DNA of 64,000 nt, from contig NZ_JAHWGP010000001.1 of the NCBI RefSeq assembly GCF_020873915.1, positions 186,001-250,000 of the forward strand, read 5' to 3'. This document shows, in pieces, positions 9,824 to 18,599 of the stretch (its first letter is position 1; the number at the start of each line of letters is the position of its first letter). This DNA comes from Streptomyces sp. DH5 (lineage in GTDB: Bacteria > Actinomycetota > Actinomycetes > Streptomycetales > Streptomycetaceae). The position numbers and the translations under genes were made by a program. Below the pieces are notes generated by a model. That model was given only the letters and a program-made list of their open reading frames with translations, had not been told where the DNA came from and did no database searches.

Positions 9824-10951
9824 ATGACCGGCACCGCGCCCGCGCGCTTCACCGCCGACGACTACCGGGCCCGCATGGACCGGGCGGTACGGCAGGCCGC
9901 CGGGGCCGGGCTCGCCGGACTGCTCGTGGCGCCCGGCCCCGACCTGGTGTGGCTCACGGGCTACACCCCCACCGCGGTCACCGAGCGGCTCACCCTCCTG
10001 GTCCTGGCCCCCGGCCGGGAACCCGTGCTCGTCGTCCCCACCCTGGAGGCCCCGGACGCCGAGCACGCCCCCGGCGCCCCCGCGGTCACCCTGCGCGACT
10101 GGACCGACGGCCAGGACCCCTACGCCGCCACCTCCGCCCTGCTGGACACGCAGGGGCGGTACGGCATCAGCGACAACGCCTGGGCCATGCACCTGCTCGG
10201 CCTGCAGAAGGCCCTGCCCGGCACCTCGTACGCCTCCCTCACCGAGGCACTGCCGATGCTGCGCGCCGTGAAGGACGCCGCCGAGCTGGAACTCCTGGCC
10301 GCCGCGGGCGCCGCCGCCGACGCGGCCTTCGAGGAGATCAGGAAGGTCCCCTTCGCCGGCCGCGGGGAGACCGACGTCGCCGCCGACCTCGCCGCCCTGC
10401 TGCGCCGTACCGGACACTCCCAGGTCGACTTCACCATCGTCGCCTCCGGCCCCAACGGTGCCAATCCGCACCACGAGACCGGCGACCGCGTCATCGGACG
10501 CGGTGACATGGTCGTCCTCGACTTCGGCGGCCTCAAGGACGGCTACGGCTCCGACACCTCCCGCACCGTCCACGTCGGCGCACCCACCGACGAGGAACGC
10601 CGGGTGCACGACCTGGTGCGCGAGGCCCAGGAGGCGGGCTTCCGCGCGGTACGGCCCGGAGCCGCCTGCCAGGACGTCGACCGGGCCGCCCGCGCCGTCA
10701 TCGCCGCCGCGGGGTACGGGGAGTACTTCATCCACCGCACCGGGCACGGCATCGGCGTCACCACGCACGAACCCCCGTACATGATCGAGGGGGAGGAGCA
10801 GCCCCTCGTCCCCGGCATGTGCTTCTCCGTCGAGCCCGGCGTCTACCTGCCCGGCCGGTTCGGTGTGCGCATCGAGGACATCGTGACCGTGACCGAGGAC
10901 GGCGGCCGGCGGTTGAACAACACCGCACGGGAGATGGTCACAGTGGACTGA
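9824..10951 (+). CDS. M24-family Xaa-Pro aminopeptidase/dipeptidase
   Basis: 375 residues. An N-terminal creatinase-like domain (about 15-150) precedes the pita-bread metallopeptidase domain. Metal ligands are visible in VVLDFGGLKDGYGSDTSRT (two Asp), HRTGHGIGVTTHEPP (His), FSVEPGVYLPG (Glu) and FGVRIEDIVTVTE (Glu). These enzymes remove N-terminal residues before proline or cleave Xaa-Pro dipeptides in the cytoplasm. The ATG is preceded by GGGAGG at a good distance. The APH-fold gene follows 50 bp downstream. Confidence 0.88.
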   Translation: MTGTAPARFTADDYRARMDRAVRQAAGAGLAGLLVAPGPDLVWLTGYTPTAVTERLTLLVLAPGREPVLVVPTLEAPDAEHAPGAPAVTLRDWTDGQDPYAATSALLDTQGRYGISDNAWAMHLLGLQKALPGTSYASLTEALPMLRAVKDAAELELLAAAGAAADAAFEEIRKVPFAGRGETDVAADLAALLRRTGHSQVDFTIVASGPNGANPHHETGDRVIGRGDMVVLDFGGLKDGYGSDTSRTVHVGAPTDEERRVHDLVREAQEAGFRAVRPGAACQDVDRAARAVIAAAGYGEYFIHRTGHGIGVTTHEPPYMIEGEEQPLVPGMCFSVEPGVYLPGRFGVRIEDIVTVTEDGGRRLNNTAREMVTVD

Positions 10952-11001
10952 ACGGCTCCTCCCGTCCCCTCCCTGCCTCCCCGAACGGCAATGGCGCGAC
11001 C

Positions 11002-11952
11002 ATGACCCAGACACCGACACCCACCGCGGACACCGTCCGCCGACTGGCCCGCTCCCTGCTCGAGGACGGCGGGCCGGGAGCGGGCGCGGCATCAGCCGAC
11101 GGACCCGACGTGCGCCCCGTGACCGACGACGCCGACACCTGGTGGGTGGGCACCCGCCACGTGCTGCGCCTCGCCCCGAGCCGCGAGGTGAGCGCACGCA
11201 GGCGCCGTGAGGTGCGGCTGCGTGACCTCGTCCGCCCGCACGTCCCGGTCGCCCTGCCGGCCGGAGTGGCCCAGGGGGAGTGGGCGTCCGGCCTGCTCTG
11301 CACCCTCGACACCAGGCTGCCCGGTGGCACCGCGGACGAACACGCCGTCTCCGCCGTCGGCGAGACCGACCTGGCGGGGCTGCTCACGGGGCTGCGCGAG
11401 GTGCCGGTGCGGCAGGCGGAGACGCTCGGGGTGCCGCGCGTGTCCCCGCGGTCCCTGGAGGCGCTGCGCCGAATCGCCGCGGAGGCCGCCGAACGGCTCG
11501 CCGCCGCCGACGAGTTCGACCCCGTGCGGCTGCGCGGCCTCACCCCGTCCGCCGCGGTCCAGCTCGCCGCCCAGCCCGGCGCGGCGGTCCTCGTCCACCA
11601 CGCCCTCACCGGCCGGCACCTCGTGGTCGGCGCGGACGGCCGGGTACGGGGCGTCCTCGGCTGGGACGCGGCGGTGGTCGGCGACCCGGCCGAGGACATC
11701 GCCGGCCTGGCGCTCGCCGTCGGAGCGCCGGCCGCGGTACGGGCCGCCACCCTCGCCGGCTACGGCGCCCGCCCTTGTCTGCGCGGCCTGTGGCTGGCCC
11801 GCTGCGACGCCCTCATCCAGCTCACCGCGGCACTGGTCGGCAGTTCCGCCGCCCCGCCGCTGCGGCCCCCGCGCCTCAGGCTCCGGCGCGCCTGGGAACC
11901 GATCATGCTGGAGCGGGTGACGGATCTCAGGGGCGGCGACGAGGCGCCTTAG
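11002..11952 (+). CDS. Aminoglycoside phosphotransferase-fold protein lacking the catalytic Asp (probable pseudokinase)
   Basis: 316 residues with the APH/choline-kinase layout: N-lobe to about 110, helical C-lobe after it. The Brenner motif normally reads HGDLTGRHLL or similar; here it is LVHHALTGRHLVV, so the Gly-Asp pair is His-Ala. The N-lobe ATP-binding Lys position reads HVLRLAP, an Arg. The second metal-site region, GWDAAVVGDPAEDIA, keeps two Asp residues. I therefore call the fold with confidence and doubt phosphotransfer activity. The start follows the M24 peptidase by 50 bp on the same strand, so the two may form an operon. Confidence 0.7.
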   Translation: MTQTPTPTADTVRRLARSLLEDGGPGAGAASADGPDVRPVTDDADTWWVGTRHVLRLAPSREVSARRRREVRLRDLVRPHVPVALPAGVAQGEWASGLLCTLDTRLPGGTADEHAVSAVGETDLAGLLTGLREVPVRQAETLGVPRVSPRSLEALRRIAAEAAERLAAADEFDPVRLRGLTPSAAVQLAAQPGAAVLVHHALTGRHLVVGADGRVRGVLGWDAAVVGDPAEDIAGLALAVGAPAAVRAATLAGYGARPCLRGLWLARCDALIQLTAALVGSSAAPPLRPPRLRLRRAWEPIMLERVTDLRGGDEAP

Positions 11953-11954
11953 GT

Positions 11955-12383
11955 GTGCTGTCCCGGGACGGTCCGCCGACTCGCCGACGAACCCCGGGAG
12001 ACCGGTCCGTCTGCCGTCGACGGGCAAACGGAGGGGACCGGAGCCGGCTTCCTCGACCGGGGCCCCGCCCGGACGCCGCCGCCGTCGAGGCCGTCAACGC
12101 CGTACTCGCGCACGGCCGCAGGGGGATCCTGCTGCGCCCCGAAGGGCCGGACACCCACGTCGAGGTGGACGCCCCCTCCTGGCTGCCGGCGTGGCTGGCG
12201 GCCGAGGACTACCTGCGGCTGCTCGCCGAGCGTCCCGACCGGATCCGGGCATGCGGCAACCCCGAGTGCATCCTGCACTTCTACGACGTCTCCAAGAACG
12301 GCACGCGTCGCTGGTGCTCGATGGCCGGCTGCGGGAACCGGGCGAAGGCACAGCGTCACTACGCACGTCAGAAGAAGGCCTGA
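11955..12383 (+). pseudogene. CGNR zinc-finger protein, probably lacking its N-terminal domain
   Basis: The C-terminal 95 residues are a good CGNR zinc finger: RACGNPECILHFYDVSKNG, then RWCSMAGCGNRAKAQRHY, giving the C-x4-C and C-x3-CGNR cysteines. Full-length members are about 180-200 residues with an N-terminal domain that begins with an LDLVNT-like segment. That segment is absent, and the 5' 100 bp have poor coding character, with a GTG at 11955 as the only upstream start before the APH-fold gene ends. I read this as a 5'-truncated gene, although a shorter start inside remains possible. Confidence 0.5.
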
Positions 12384-12400
12384 CCGCCGGGGTCAGGCCT
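12376..12400. terminator. Bidirectional hairpin between the CGNR gene and treZ
   Basis: aggcctgacc and ggtcaggcct form a perfect 10-bp stem with a 5-nt loop, overlapping the CGNR stop codon. It separates convergent genes. There is no U-tract. Confidence 0.6.
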
Positions 12401-12453
12401 CCTCGTGCGACACGGTCCCGCAGGGTGCCGTGACGACACCCCTACGGGGCCGC

Positions 12454-14199
12454 TCACTCCTGGAGCAGGACCACCGCCGACTCGGCGGGCAGGTGCAGCA
12501 CCCCGTCCGCGCCCGGTGTCTCCACGGGCTCCCACGCGGCCAGGACGCGCGCGCCGGGGACCCCGAGCGGGACGGCCGCCGGCCGGTCCCCGAGGTTCAC
12601 GGCCACCCGGACGTCACCGCGCCGGAAGGCGAACCAGCGGTGCTCCTCGTCGTAGGCCACCTTGGTGTCGCCGAGGTCCGGGTCGATGAGGTCGGGCTGC
12701 GCGTGGCGCACGGCGACGAGCAGCCGGTACCAGGCCAGCACACGCGCGTGCGGATCGCGTTCCGGCTCCGACCAGTCCAGGCAGGAACGGTCCCGGGTGG
12801 CGGGGTCCTGCGGGTCGGGCACGTCCTCCATCGCCCAGCCGTGCGAGGCGAACTCGCGCCGCCGGCCGTCGCTCACCGCCCTGGCCAGCTCCGGATCGGT
12901 GTGGTCGGTGAAGAACTGCCACGGCGTGCCCGCCGCCCACTCCTCGCCCATGAACAGCATCGGTGTGAAGGGGGCGGTCAGGGTGAGGGCCGCCGCGCAG
13001 GCCAGCAGCCCGGGGGAGAGGAGCGAGGCCAGACGGTCCCCCTGGGCGCGGTTGCCCACCTGGTCGTGGGTCTGGCTGTATCCGAGGAGCCGGTGCCCGG
13101 CCACCCGGGTGCGGTCCAGCGGGCGGCCGTGGTGCCGGCCCCGGAAACTCGAGTACGTGCCGTCGTGGAAGAACCCGCCGGTGAGCGTCTTGGCCAGGGC
13201 CGCGAAGGGGGCCCGCGCGAAGTCGGCGTAGTAGCCCCGCGATTCACCGGTCAGGGCGGTGTGCAGGGCGTGGTGGAAGTCGTCGTTCCACTGCGCGTGG
13301 ATCCCGAAGCCGCCGTCCTCGCGCGGCGTGACGATCCGGGGGTCGTTCAGATCCGACTCGGCGATCAGGAACAGCGGCCGGCCCGTGTCGGCGGACAGGG
13401 CGTCCACCGCACCGGACAGCTCCTCCAGGAAGTGCTGGGCGCGCGTGTCCACCAGCGCGTGCACCGCGTCCAGCCGCAGTCCGTCGATCCGGTAGTCCCG
13501 CAGCCACGCCAGCGCGCTCTCCAGCAGGTAGGCGCGCACCTCGTCGGAGCCGGGCGCGTCGAGATTGACCGCGGCGCCCCACGGGGTGTGATGGGTGTCC
13601 GTGAAGTAGGGGCCGAAAGGCGGCAGATGGTTGCCGGACGGCCCCAGGTGGTTGTGCACGACGTCCAGGACGACACCGAGGCCCAGCGCGTGCGCCCGGT
13701 CGACGAACCGTTTCAGGCCCTCGGGGCCGCCGTACGGCTCGTGCACCGCCCACAGCGAGACCCCCTCGTAGCCCCAGCCGTGCCGGCCCGGGAACGGGCA
13801 CACGGGCATCAGCTCCACGTGCGTCACGCCCAGGTCCGCGAGATGGCCGAGCCGCTCGGCGGCCGCGTCGAAGGTCCCCTCGCGCGTGTACGTGCCCACG
13901 TGCAGTTCGTACAGCACCGCGCCGGGCAGCGGACGCCCCGCCCACCGCGCGCTCCACGCGAAGCGGTCGTGGTCCACGACGGCGCTCGTCCCGTCCGGCC
14001 CGTCGGGCTGGCGGCGCGAGCGCGGATCGGGCAGGACGGGCCCGTCGTCCAGTGTGAAGCCGTACCGGGAGCCGTCCCGCGCCTCGGCCTCCCCCCGCCA
14101 CCACCCCTCCCGCTCGGGGTCGCGCCCCAGCGCACTCCTCACGCCGTCGCACTGGAGCGTCACTCTGCCGGCCTGCGGTGCCCACACCTCGAACTGCAC
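12454..14199 (-). CDS. treZ: Malto-oligosyltrehalose trehalohydrolase
   Basis: 581 residues, normal for TreZ. An N-terminal beta domain (FEVWAPQAGRVTL) precedes the GH13 barrel. Barrel signatures are DVVHNHLGPSGNHL, the nucleophile region GLRLDAVHA, the acid/base region LIAESDLND and the third Asp in YSQTHDQVGNRA. The enzyme releases free trehalose from maltooligosyl trehalose made by TreY. TreY is encoded 9 kb to the right on the same strand, next to glgX, so the pathway is complete but split. The GTG at 14199 follows an AGGGGA site. Confidence 0.93.
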   Translation of the reverse strand: MQFEVWAPQAGRVTLQCDGVRSALGRDPEREGWWRGEAEARDGSRYGFTLDDGPVLPDPRSRRQPDGPDGTSAVVDHDRFAWSARWAGRPLPGAVLYELHVGTYTREGTFDAAAERLGHLADLGVTHVELMPVCPFPGRHGWGYEGVSLWAVHEPYGGPEGLKRFVDRAHALGLGVVLDVVHNHLGPSGNHLPPFGPYFTDTHHTPWGAAVNLDAPGSDEVRAYLLESALAWLRDYRIDGLRLDAVHALVDTRAQHFLEELSGAVDALSADTGRPLFLIAESDLNDPRIVTPREDGGFGIHAQWNDDFHHALHTALTGESRGYYADFARAPFAALAKTLTGGFFHDGTYSSFRGRHHGRPLDRTRVAGHRLLGYSQTHDQVGNRAQGDRLASLLSPGLLACAAALTLTAPFTPMLFMGEEWAAGTPWQFFTDHTDPELARAVSDGRRREFASHGWAMEDVPDPQDPATRDRSCLDWSEPERDPHARVLAWYRLLVAVRHAQPDLIDPDLGDTKVAYDEEHRWFAFRRGDVRVAVNLGDRPAAVPLGVPGARVLAAWEPVETPGADGVLHLPAESAVVLLQE

Positions 14200-14372
14200 G
14201 GACGGTCCCCTTCGTCTGCTCACCGTGATGTAGCCCGTCCATCGTGCGCCATCGGAGATCGATTCGCCGGGGGATCGCCCCTTCCGCGGCAGGTGTCGCC
14301 GGGCACGCCGACGGACCGGCCGTTTCCCCGGATTGTGGACAGCCGGGCTCTCGCTGACCGACAATCGACGGC

Positions 14373-14924
14373 GTGACGTCGTCCTTCGAGTTCCACACGT
14401 ACCCCGCGCGGCTGTCCGACGCGGAGCGCGACAAGGCGCTGAGCGTGCTGCGGGACGGGGTCGCCATGGGGCGCCTGTCCCACGACACGTTCGTCCGGCG
14501 CATGGAACTCGCCCTGGTCGCACGCCGTTCCGAGGAACTCGCCGCGCTCACCGCGGACCTGCCGAAGGAAAACCGCTTCGCACGCGTGGTGTTCGGTTCC
14601 GTGGAGGCGGTGTCCGGGTTCACCGTGCGGCTGCGCCGCGCCTGGCAGGCCGAGAAGCTGCCCAAGCTGCTGCTGCCGCACCCGGCGTCCGGACATCCGC
14701 TGCGCATAGGGCGCGATCCCGCCAGCGGACTGCGGATCAGTCACGAGACGGTCTCCCGTGTCCACGCCGAACTCCGGCACCAGGGCGGCCTGTGGGTGCT
14801 GCGCGACCTCGGCTCGACCAACGGCACCACGGTGAACGGGCGTCGGGTGGTCGGCGCGGCCGTCGTCCGCGAGGGCGACCAGATCGGCTTCGGCCGCATC
14901 ACCTACCGGCTCGCGGCGAACTGA
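14373..14924 (+). CDS. DUF1707 and FHA domain protein
   Basis: 183 residues. The first 55 form a DUF1707 domain (RLSDAERDKALSVLRDGVA and LSHDTFVRRMELAL). The last 90 form an FHA domain with the phosphothreonine-binding residues RIGRD, SHETVSRVHAEL and LRDLGSTNGTTVNG. FHA domains bind phosphothreonine peptides, so it probably reads out a Ser/Thr kinase. There are no membrane segments. The start is a GTG with no clear ribosome-binding site, and it may be leaderless. Confidence 0.85.
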   Translation: MTSSFEFHTYPARLSDAERDKALSVLRDGVAMGRLSHDTFVRRMELALVARRSEELAALTADLPKENRFARVVFGSVEAVSGFTVRLRRAWQAEKLPKLLLPHPASGHPLRIGRDPASGLRISHETVSRVHAELRHQGGLWVLRDLGSTNGTTVNGRRVVGAAVVREGDQIGFGRITYRLAAN

Positions 14925-14930
14925 CCGGCC

Positions 14931-14977
14931 GGGCCCGGGTCGTCCCGGGCCCCTCCGCCCGGGACGACCCGGGGCCC
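14931..14977 (+). terminator. Long GC hairpin after the FHA gene
   Basis: gggcccgggtcgtcccggg (14931-14949) pairs with cccgggacgacccggggccc (14958-14977) apart from one bulged base. No U-tract, as is common in Streptomyces. Confidence 0.65.
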
Positions 14978-15069
14978 GCCATCGGCGCCGGCCGTACGGA
15001 AGGAGCCCGCACCCTCCCGTTCGGGTGAGCGGGGTGAGGTTCGGGGACCGCCGTGCCGATGCACCGGGA

Positions 15070-15498
15070 ATGACGCACACCTCACTGAGAACGGCACGGG
15101 CCGGACTGGTCGTCGCCCTGGTCCTGCTCGCCTGTGCGGCGCCCGCACGGGCCGCCGGTACGGAGCACCCCTTCGCGCCCGCCCCCGACAGCCGGCTGCT
15201 GCTGACGGTCGGCCACGGCGAGAAGCCGTCCGCGACGGACGGCGGCACGGTGCTGAGCTGCGACCCGCCGCGGGGGCACCGGCGGGCCGCGGACGCCTGC
15301 GCGGAGCTGGACGCGGCGGACGGGCGCATCGAGAACATCCCGGCCAGGGAGGCGTTCTGTCCCATGGTCTACGCGCCGGTGACGGCTCGGGCGAGCGGTA
15401 CGTGGCGGGGGCAGCGGGTCGGCTACACGGAAACCTTCCCGAACTCCTGCACCCTGACCGCCCGGACCGGCGCCGTCTTCGCCCTGGACACCCCCTGA
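15070..15498 (+). CDS. Streptomyces subtilisin inhibitor (SSI) family secreted protease inhibitor
   Basis: 142 residues with a signal peptide (membrane stretch about 11-24, cleavage near ARA-A). The mature part has the SSI landmarks: GTVLSCDPPRG, ADACAELDAADG, the reactive loop FCPMVYAPV and NSCTLTARTGAVFAL. Four cysteines match the two known disulfides. The scissile bond would be Met-Val, as in classical SSI, which inhibits subtilisin-type proteases. The ATG at 15070 gives a standard signal peptide; a GTG at 15025 would add 15 non-signal-like residues. The ribosome-binding site is poor for both. Confidence 0.9.
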   Translation: MTHTSLRTARAGLVVALVLLACAAPARAAGTEHPFAPAPDSRLLLTVGHGEKPSATDGGTVLSCDPPRGHRRAADACAELDAADGRIENIPAREAFCPMVYAPVTARASGTWRGQRVGYTETFPNSCTLTARTGAVFALDTP

Positions 15499-15525
15499 CC
15501 TCACTGCCGCCCCGGGCCTTCGCCC

Positions 15526-15559
15526 GCCGCCCCCGCGGGCAGTCGCCCGCGGGGGCGGC
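15526..15559. terminator. Strong terminator hairpin between convergent genes
   Basis: gccgcccccgcgggc (15526-15540) pairs perfectly with gcccgcgggggcggc (15545-15559), 15 bp with a 4-nt loop, between the SSI gene and the minus-strand M14 peptidase gene. Confidence 0.75.
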
Positions 15560-15582
15560 ACGGGTGGACGTGGTGATGAGGG

Positions 15583-16839
15583 CTACGGGGCCTGTTCGCG
15601 CGTGTGGTGGGCCGCTGCCACCACCGTGCGGGACTGGTGCTCGACCTGGTGCTCCACCGGCACCCACCGCGCCCGGAACCGGTCGGCGAACGCGTCGCTC
15701 CAGTGCGCCACCAACCGCTCCAGCCGACCCGCCGCCCCCGCGTCCGTCCCGCTCAGCGCCCGCCGCAGCATCGCGGCCGCCCTGAGCGGCACCCGGCGCG
15801 CGAACGCGTCCACACTCCCCACGTACGCCCGCGTCCCGTCCACGGGCGGTGTGCGGACCAGGTCGTCGGCCAGCCCGGGCACCAGCTCCAGGCCCCACAC
15901 GGCCGCCCGCAGCAGCGGACCGCCGGCATCCCCGAGCGCCGCCCCCGCGTCCGTCCCGCCCAGCGCCCGCCGCACCTCGCCCGCGTCCGCCAGCAGCCGC
16001 TCCGCGAGCCGGTGGATCGCCGCGTCCGGTGCCGGATGCGGAGCGGGGTCGTCCACCAGGTCGCTCGCCCACATCGGCACCTCGATCACCGCGGTCATGC
16101 CGCCGTACCGGTGGGCGTGGTACCAGGTGCTGTGCCGCGCGTCGTCGGTCAGGCTCGGATAGGCCCGCCCGGCCTCCGCCGCCGGCATCACGTGGACCCC
16201 GGGACCGGACGCCGGCCAGCCCGCCGCGTCCGACGCACCCGTCTCCACCGGAATGTGCAGCTGCGCGGCGGACTTGGCGAACGGCTCGGCCAGGCCGGGC
16301 ACGTCCCTCGTCAACTGCACCCAGCTGCCGCCGAGATCGGTGCCGTGCAGGGACACCTGCAGATAGGGCCGCAGCTCGTCGATCACCCCGGTCAGGGCGA
16401 GGGTCTCCGGCGGCAGCCGGTCGGGAGGCAGCACCGACGGTGCCCACTCCGGCTGCTCCGGCCCGGCGGGACGGAAGAAGCCCAGGTGGTAGTCGTACAG
16501 ACTGCGCGGGGCCGGGGTCACATGGAGGCTCGCCCCGTCGGGGTCCGCGCAGAGCAGGAAGTGCCACGACACCCCGTCGCGCAGCTCCCGCTCCCGGACG
16601 GCCCGCCGCGCCAGCGCGAGCAGCGTCCCCCCGGCGGCCGGTTCGTTGGCGTGCGCGCCGGCCACCACGAGAACGGCCCGCGGGGCGCGGCCCACGGACA
16701 GCAGGTGCAGGGGCCGCCCCGCGCGGGAGACCCCCACCCGCCGCAGCGCACACAGCCCCGGCCACTGAGCGGCCAGCGCCCGGGCGGCGAGAACCAGTTC
16801 GGCCACCGTCGGATAGCGTGACTCCCGCAGCGGACCCAC
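15583..16839 (-). CDS. M14-family zinc carboxypeptidase-like protein
   Basis: 418 residues. The zinc-site pattern of M14 peptidases is seen in GAHANEPAAGG (H-x-x-E) and in VSLHGTDLGG (third ligand His). A later Glu in AVIEVPMWASD fits the catalytic base. No signal peptide is visible, so it is probably cytoplasmic. The long C-terminal tail (about 320-418) is rich in Ala, Arg and Gly and not assigned. The start is a GTG at 16839; the substrate is unknown. Confidence 0.75.
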   Translation of the reverse strand: MGPLRESRYPTVAELVLAARALAAQWPGLCALRRVGVSRAGRPLHLLSVGRAPRAVLVVAGAHANEPAAGGTLLALARRAVRERELRDGVSWHFLLCADPDGASLHVTPAPRSLYDYHLGFFRPAGPEQPEWAPSVLPPDRLPPETLALTGVIDELRPYLQVSLHGTDLGGSWVQLTRDVPGLAEPFAKSAAQLHIPVETGASDAAGWPASGPGVHVMPAAEAGRAYPSLTDDARHSTWYHAHRYGGMTAVIEVPMWASDLVDDPAPHPAPDAAIHRLAERLLADAGEVRRALGGTDAGAALGDAGGPLLRAAVWGLELVPGLADDLVRTPPVDGTRAYVGSVDAFARRVPLRAAAMLRRALSGTDAGAAGRLERLVAHWSDAFADRFRARWVPVEHQVEHQSRTVVAAAHHTREQAP

Positions 16840-16982
16840 CCCCCGTCACCACCTGAATCCGCACCGCATGCGCAGTACCCCACGGCCGGAGAACCGTGTC
16901 AAGGGCGCGACGGGGGAGCCCTGCGGGGGCGCCCGGTGGCGCGCCGGAAGCCCGGCACCGCGCATGCGGTCCCGCGGGCCGG

Positions 16983-18599
16983 TCAGCCGGTCCGGGCCGG
17001 GTTCAGCCGTACCGCCATCAGGGCCACGTCGTCGCGGCCGTCCGCCGGCAGGCGTTCCAGCAGCTGGGTGCAGGCCTCCTCGGGATCGCTGGAGGTCCGG
17101 CCGACCACGGAGGCGAGGGTCCGCAGGGAGTCCTGGAGATGGACGTGACGGCGCTCGATGAGGCCGTCCGTGACCAGGAGGAGCAACGAGCCCGGCGTCA
17201 CGGTGACCCGGTGTGCGGGCGGGTGCGGCAGGCCGAGGCCGAGCAGGGGCCCGTGCTCGTCGATGTAGTAGGTCGAGCCGTCCGGGTTCCGCACCAGCGG
17301 GGGCAGGTGTCCCGCGTTCGCGACGCGGAGGGTGTCGCCGGCCTCGATGAGGACGATGCACAGCGTCACCGTGGCGCCGGGTTCGACGGACGTCAGCAGG
17401 TGGTCGAGCCGTTCGAGGATCACCTCGGGCCGGTGTCCCTCCACCGCGTAGGCCCGCAGGGCGTGTCTGATCTGGCCCATCACCATGGCCGCGTCCAGGG
17501 AGTGGCCGGCCACGTCGCCCACCGCCACGACCAGGCCGTCCGGCGTGTCGACGGCCTCGTAGAAGTCACCGCCGATCTCGGTGTGCTGGCTGGCCGGCAG
17601 GTAGCGCACGGCCAGGTCCGCGTACGCGGTGTCCGGAAGGCTCTCGGGCAGGAAGCTGCGCTGCAGGGTGAGCGCGAGGGCGTGTTCCTCGCTGTAGCTG
17701 CGCAGCGCCTCCAGCGCCAGCGTGCCGGCCTGGAGGAGCTGGTCGAGCAGCTGCTCGTCGTCGGGCGTGGTGACCGCGTCCGCCGGGATGACCACGGCGA
17801 TCGGCGGGCGCTGGGACTTGGCGCGGCCGAGCGCGGTGCGCCGGCCCTCCGGGTCCTTCAGGTGCGGCGGAAGACAGGGCGGTTCGAACGAGGCCGGCGG
17901 ACCCGGACGGGCCCGGGCGGGGTCCTCGCCGTGCGGGCAGGCGGGGGTGGTGGCGTGCACCACCGGTCCCCCGGACGGCGCCGGGGCGTCCGGGTCGTGC
18001 CAGGTGTGGGCCACCAGCACACCGCCCTCCGGAGCCGTGAGGAAGGCCGCCGCCTCGCAGTGGAAGAGGGCCGCCGCCCCCTCGGCCACGACCCCGGCCA
18101 GCTCGCGGGCGTCCGCGGCGCTGTACAGCGCCAGCGTGGTGCGGTTGAGCAGGCTCAGGCGCTCCGCGAGGATCTCCGCGCGGCGGCGGGCGCGGGCGTA
18201 ACGCAGGTTGGCGAGGACCGTCGCGAGCAGTTCGTCGGGGGCGATGGGCTCGACCAGGTAGGCGTCGGCCCCGCGGTAGAGGCCCTGCGCCCGGTCGTCG
18301 ACGGTGATGGCGGAGGCGGAGATGTTGATCACCGGTACGGCGGCCGTGGCGGGGTTGCCCTTGATGCGCTCGCAGACCTCGAAGCCGGTCATGTCGGGCA
18401 GCCGTACGTCGACGACGGCGAGCTCGGGCAGGGGGCCCGGCGCATCGAGCAGTTCGAGCGCGCGGGTGCCGTCCTCGGCTTCGATGACCTCGTGCCCGGC
18501 CCGGCGCAGGGTGGTGGCGAGGACGTAGCGGTTGGTGGGGGTGTCGTCCACCACCAGGATGTGCGCCGGACGGTTGTCCGTGTCGGGGGGAAGGGTCAT
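16983..18599 (-). CDS. Response regulator with GAF-like and SpoIIE/RsbU-type PP2C phosphatase domains
   Basis: 538 residues. The N-terminal receiver (about 10-130) has the acidic pair VVDD and the phosphoacceptor Asp in VVDVRLPDMTG. A GAF-like segment (about 145-300) follows, then a SpoIIE-type phosphatase domain with RYLPASQHTEIGGDFYEA, AVGDVAGHSLDAAMVMG and DGRDDVALMAVRL metal-binding Asp residues. In this class phosphorylation of the receiver controls dephosphorylation of an anti-anti-sigma (STAS) protein. Its start overlaps by 4 bp the stop of the hybrid kinase gene, so that kinase is the probable partner. It is the last gene of a six-gene stress module. Confidence 0.88.
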   Translation of the reverse strand: MTLPPDTDNRPAHILVVDDTPTNRYVLATTLRRAGHEVIEAEDGTRALELLDAPGPLPELAVVDVRLPDMTGFEVCERIKGNPATAAVPVINISASAITVDDRAQGLYRGADAYLVEPIAPDELLATVLANLRYARARRRAEILAERLSLLNRTTLALYSAADARELAGVVAEGAAALFHCEAAAFLTAPEGGVLVAHTWHDPDAPAPSGGPVVHATTPACPHGEDPARARPGPPASFEPPCLPPHLKDPEGRRTALGRAKSQRPPIAVVIPADAVTTPDDEQLLDQLLQAGTLALEALRSYSEEHALALTLQRSFLPESLPDTAYADLAVRYLPASQHTEIGGDFYEAVDTPDGLVVAVGDVAGHSLDAAMVMGQIRHALRAYAVEGHRPEVILERLDHLLTSVEPGATVTLCIVLIEAGDTLRVANAGHLPPLVRNPDGSTYYIDEHGPLLGLGLPHPPAHRVTVTPGSLLLLVTDGLIERRHVHLQDSLRTLASVVGRTSSDPEEACTQLLERLPADGRDDVALMAVRLNPARTG

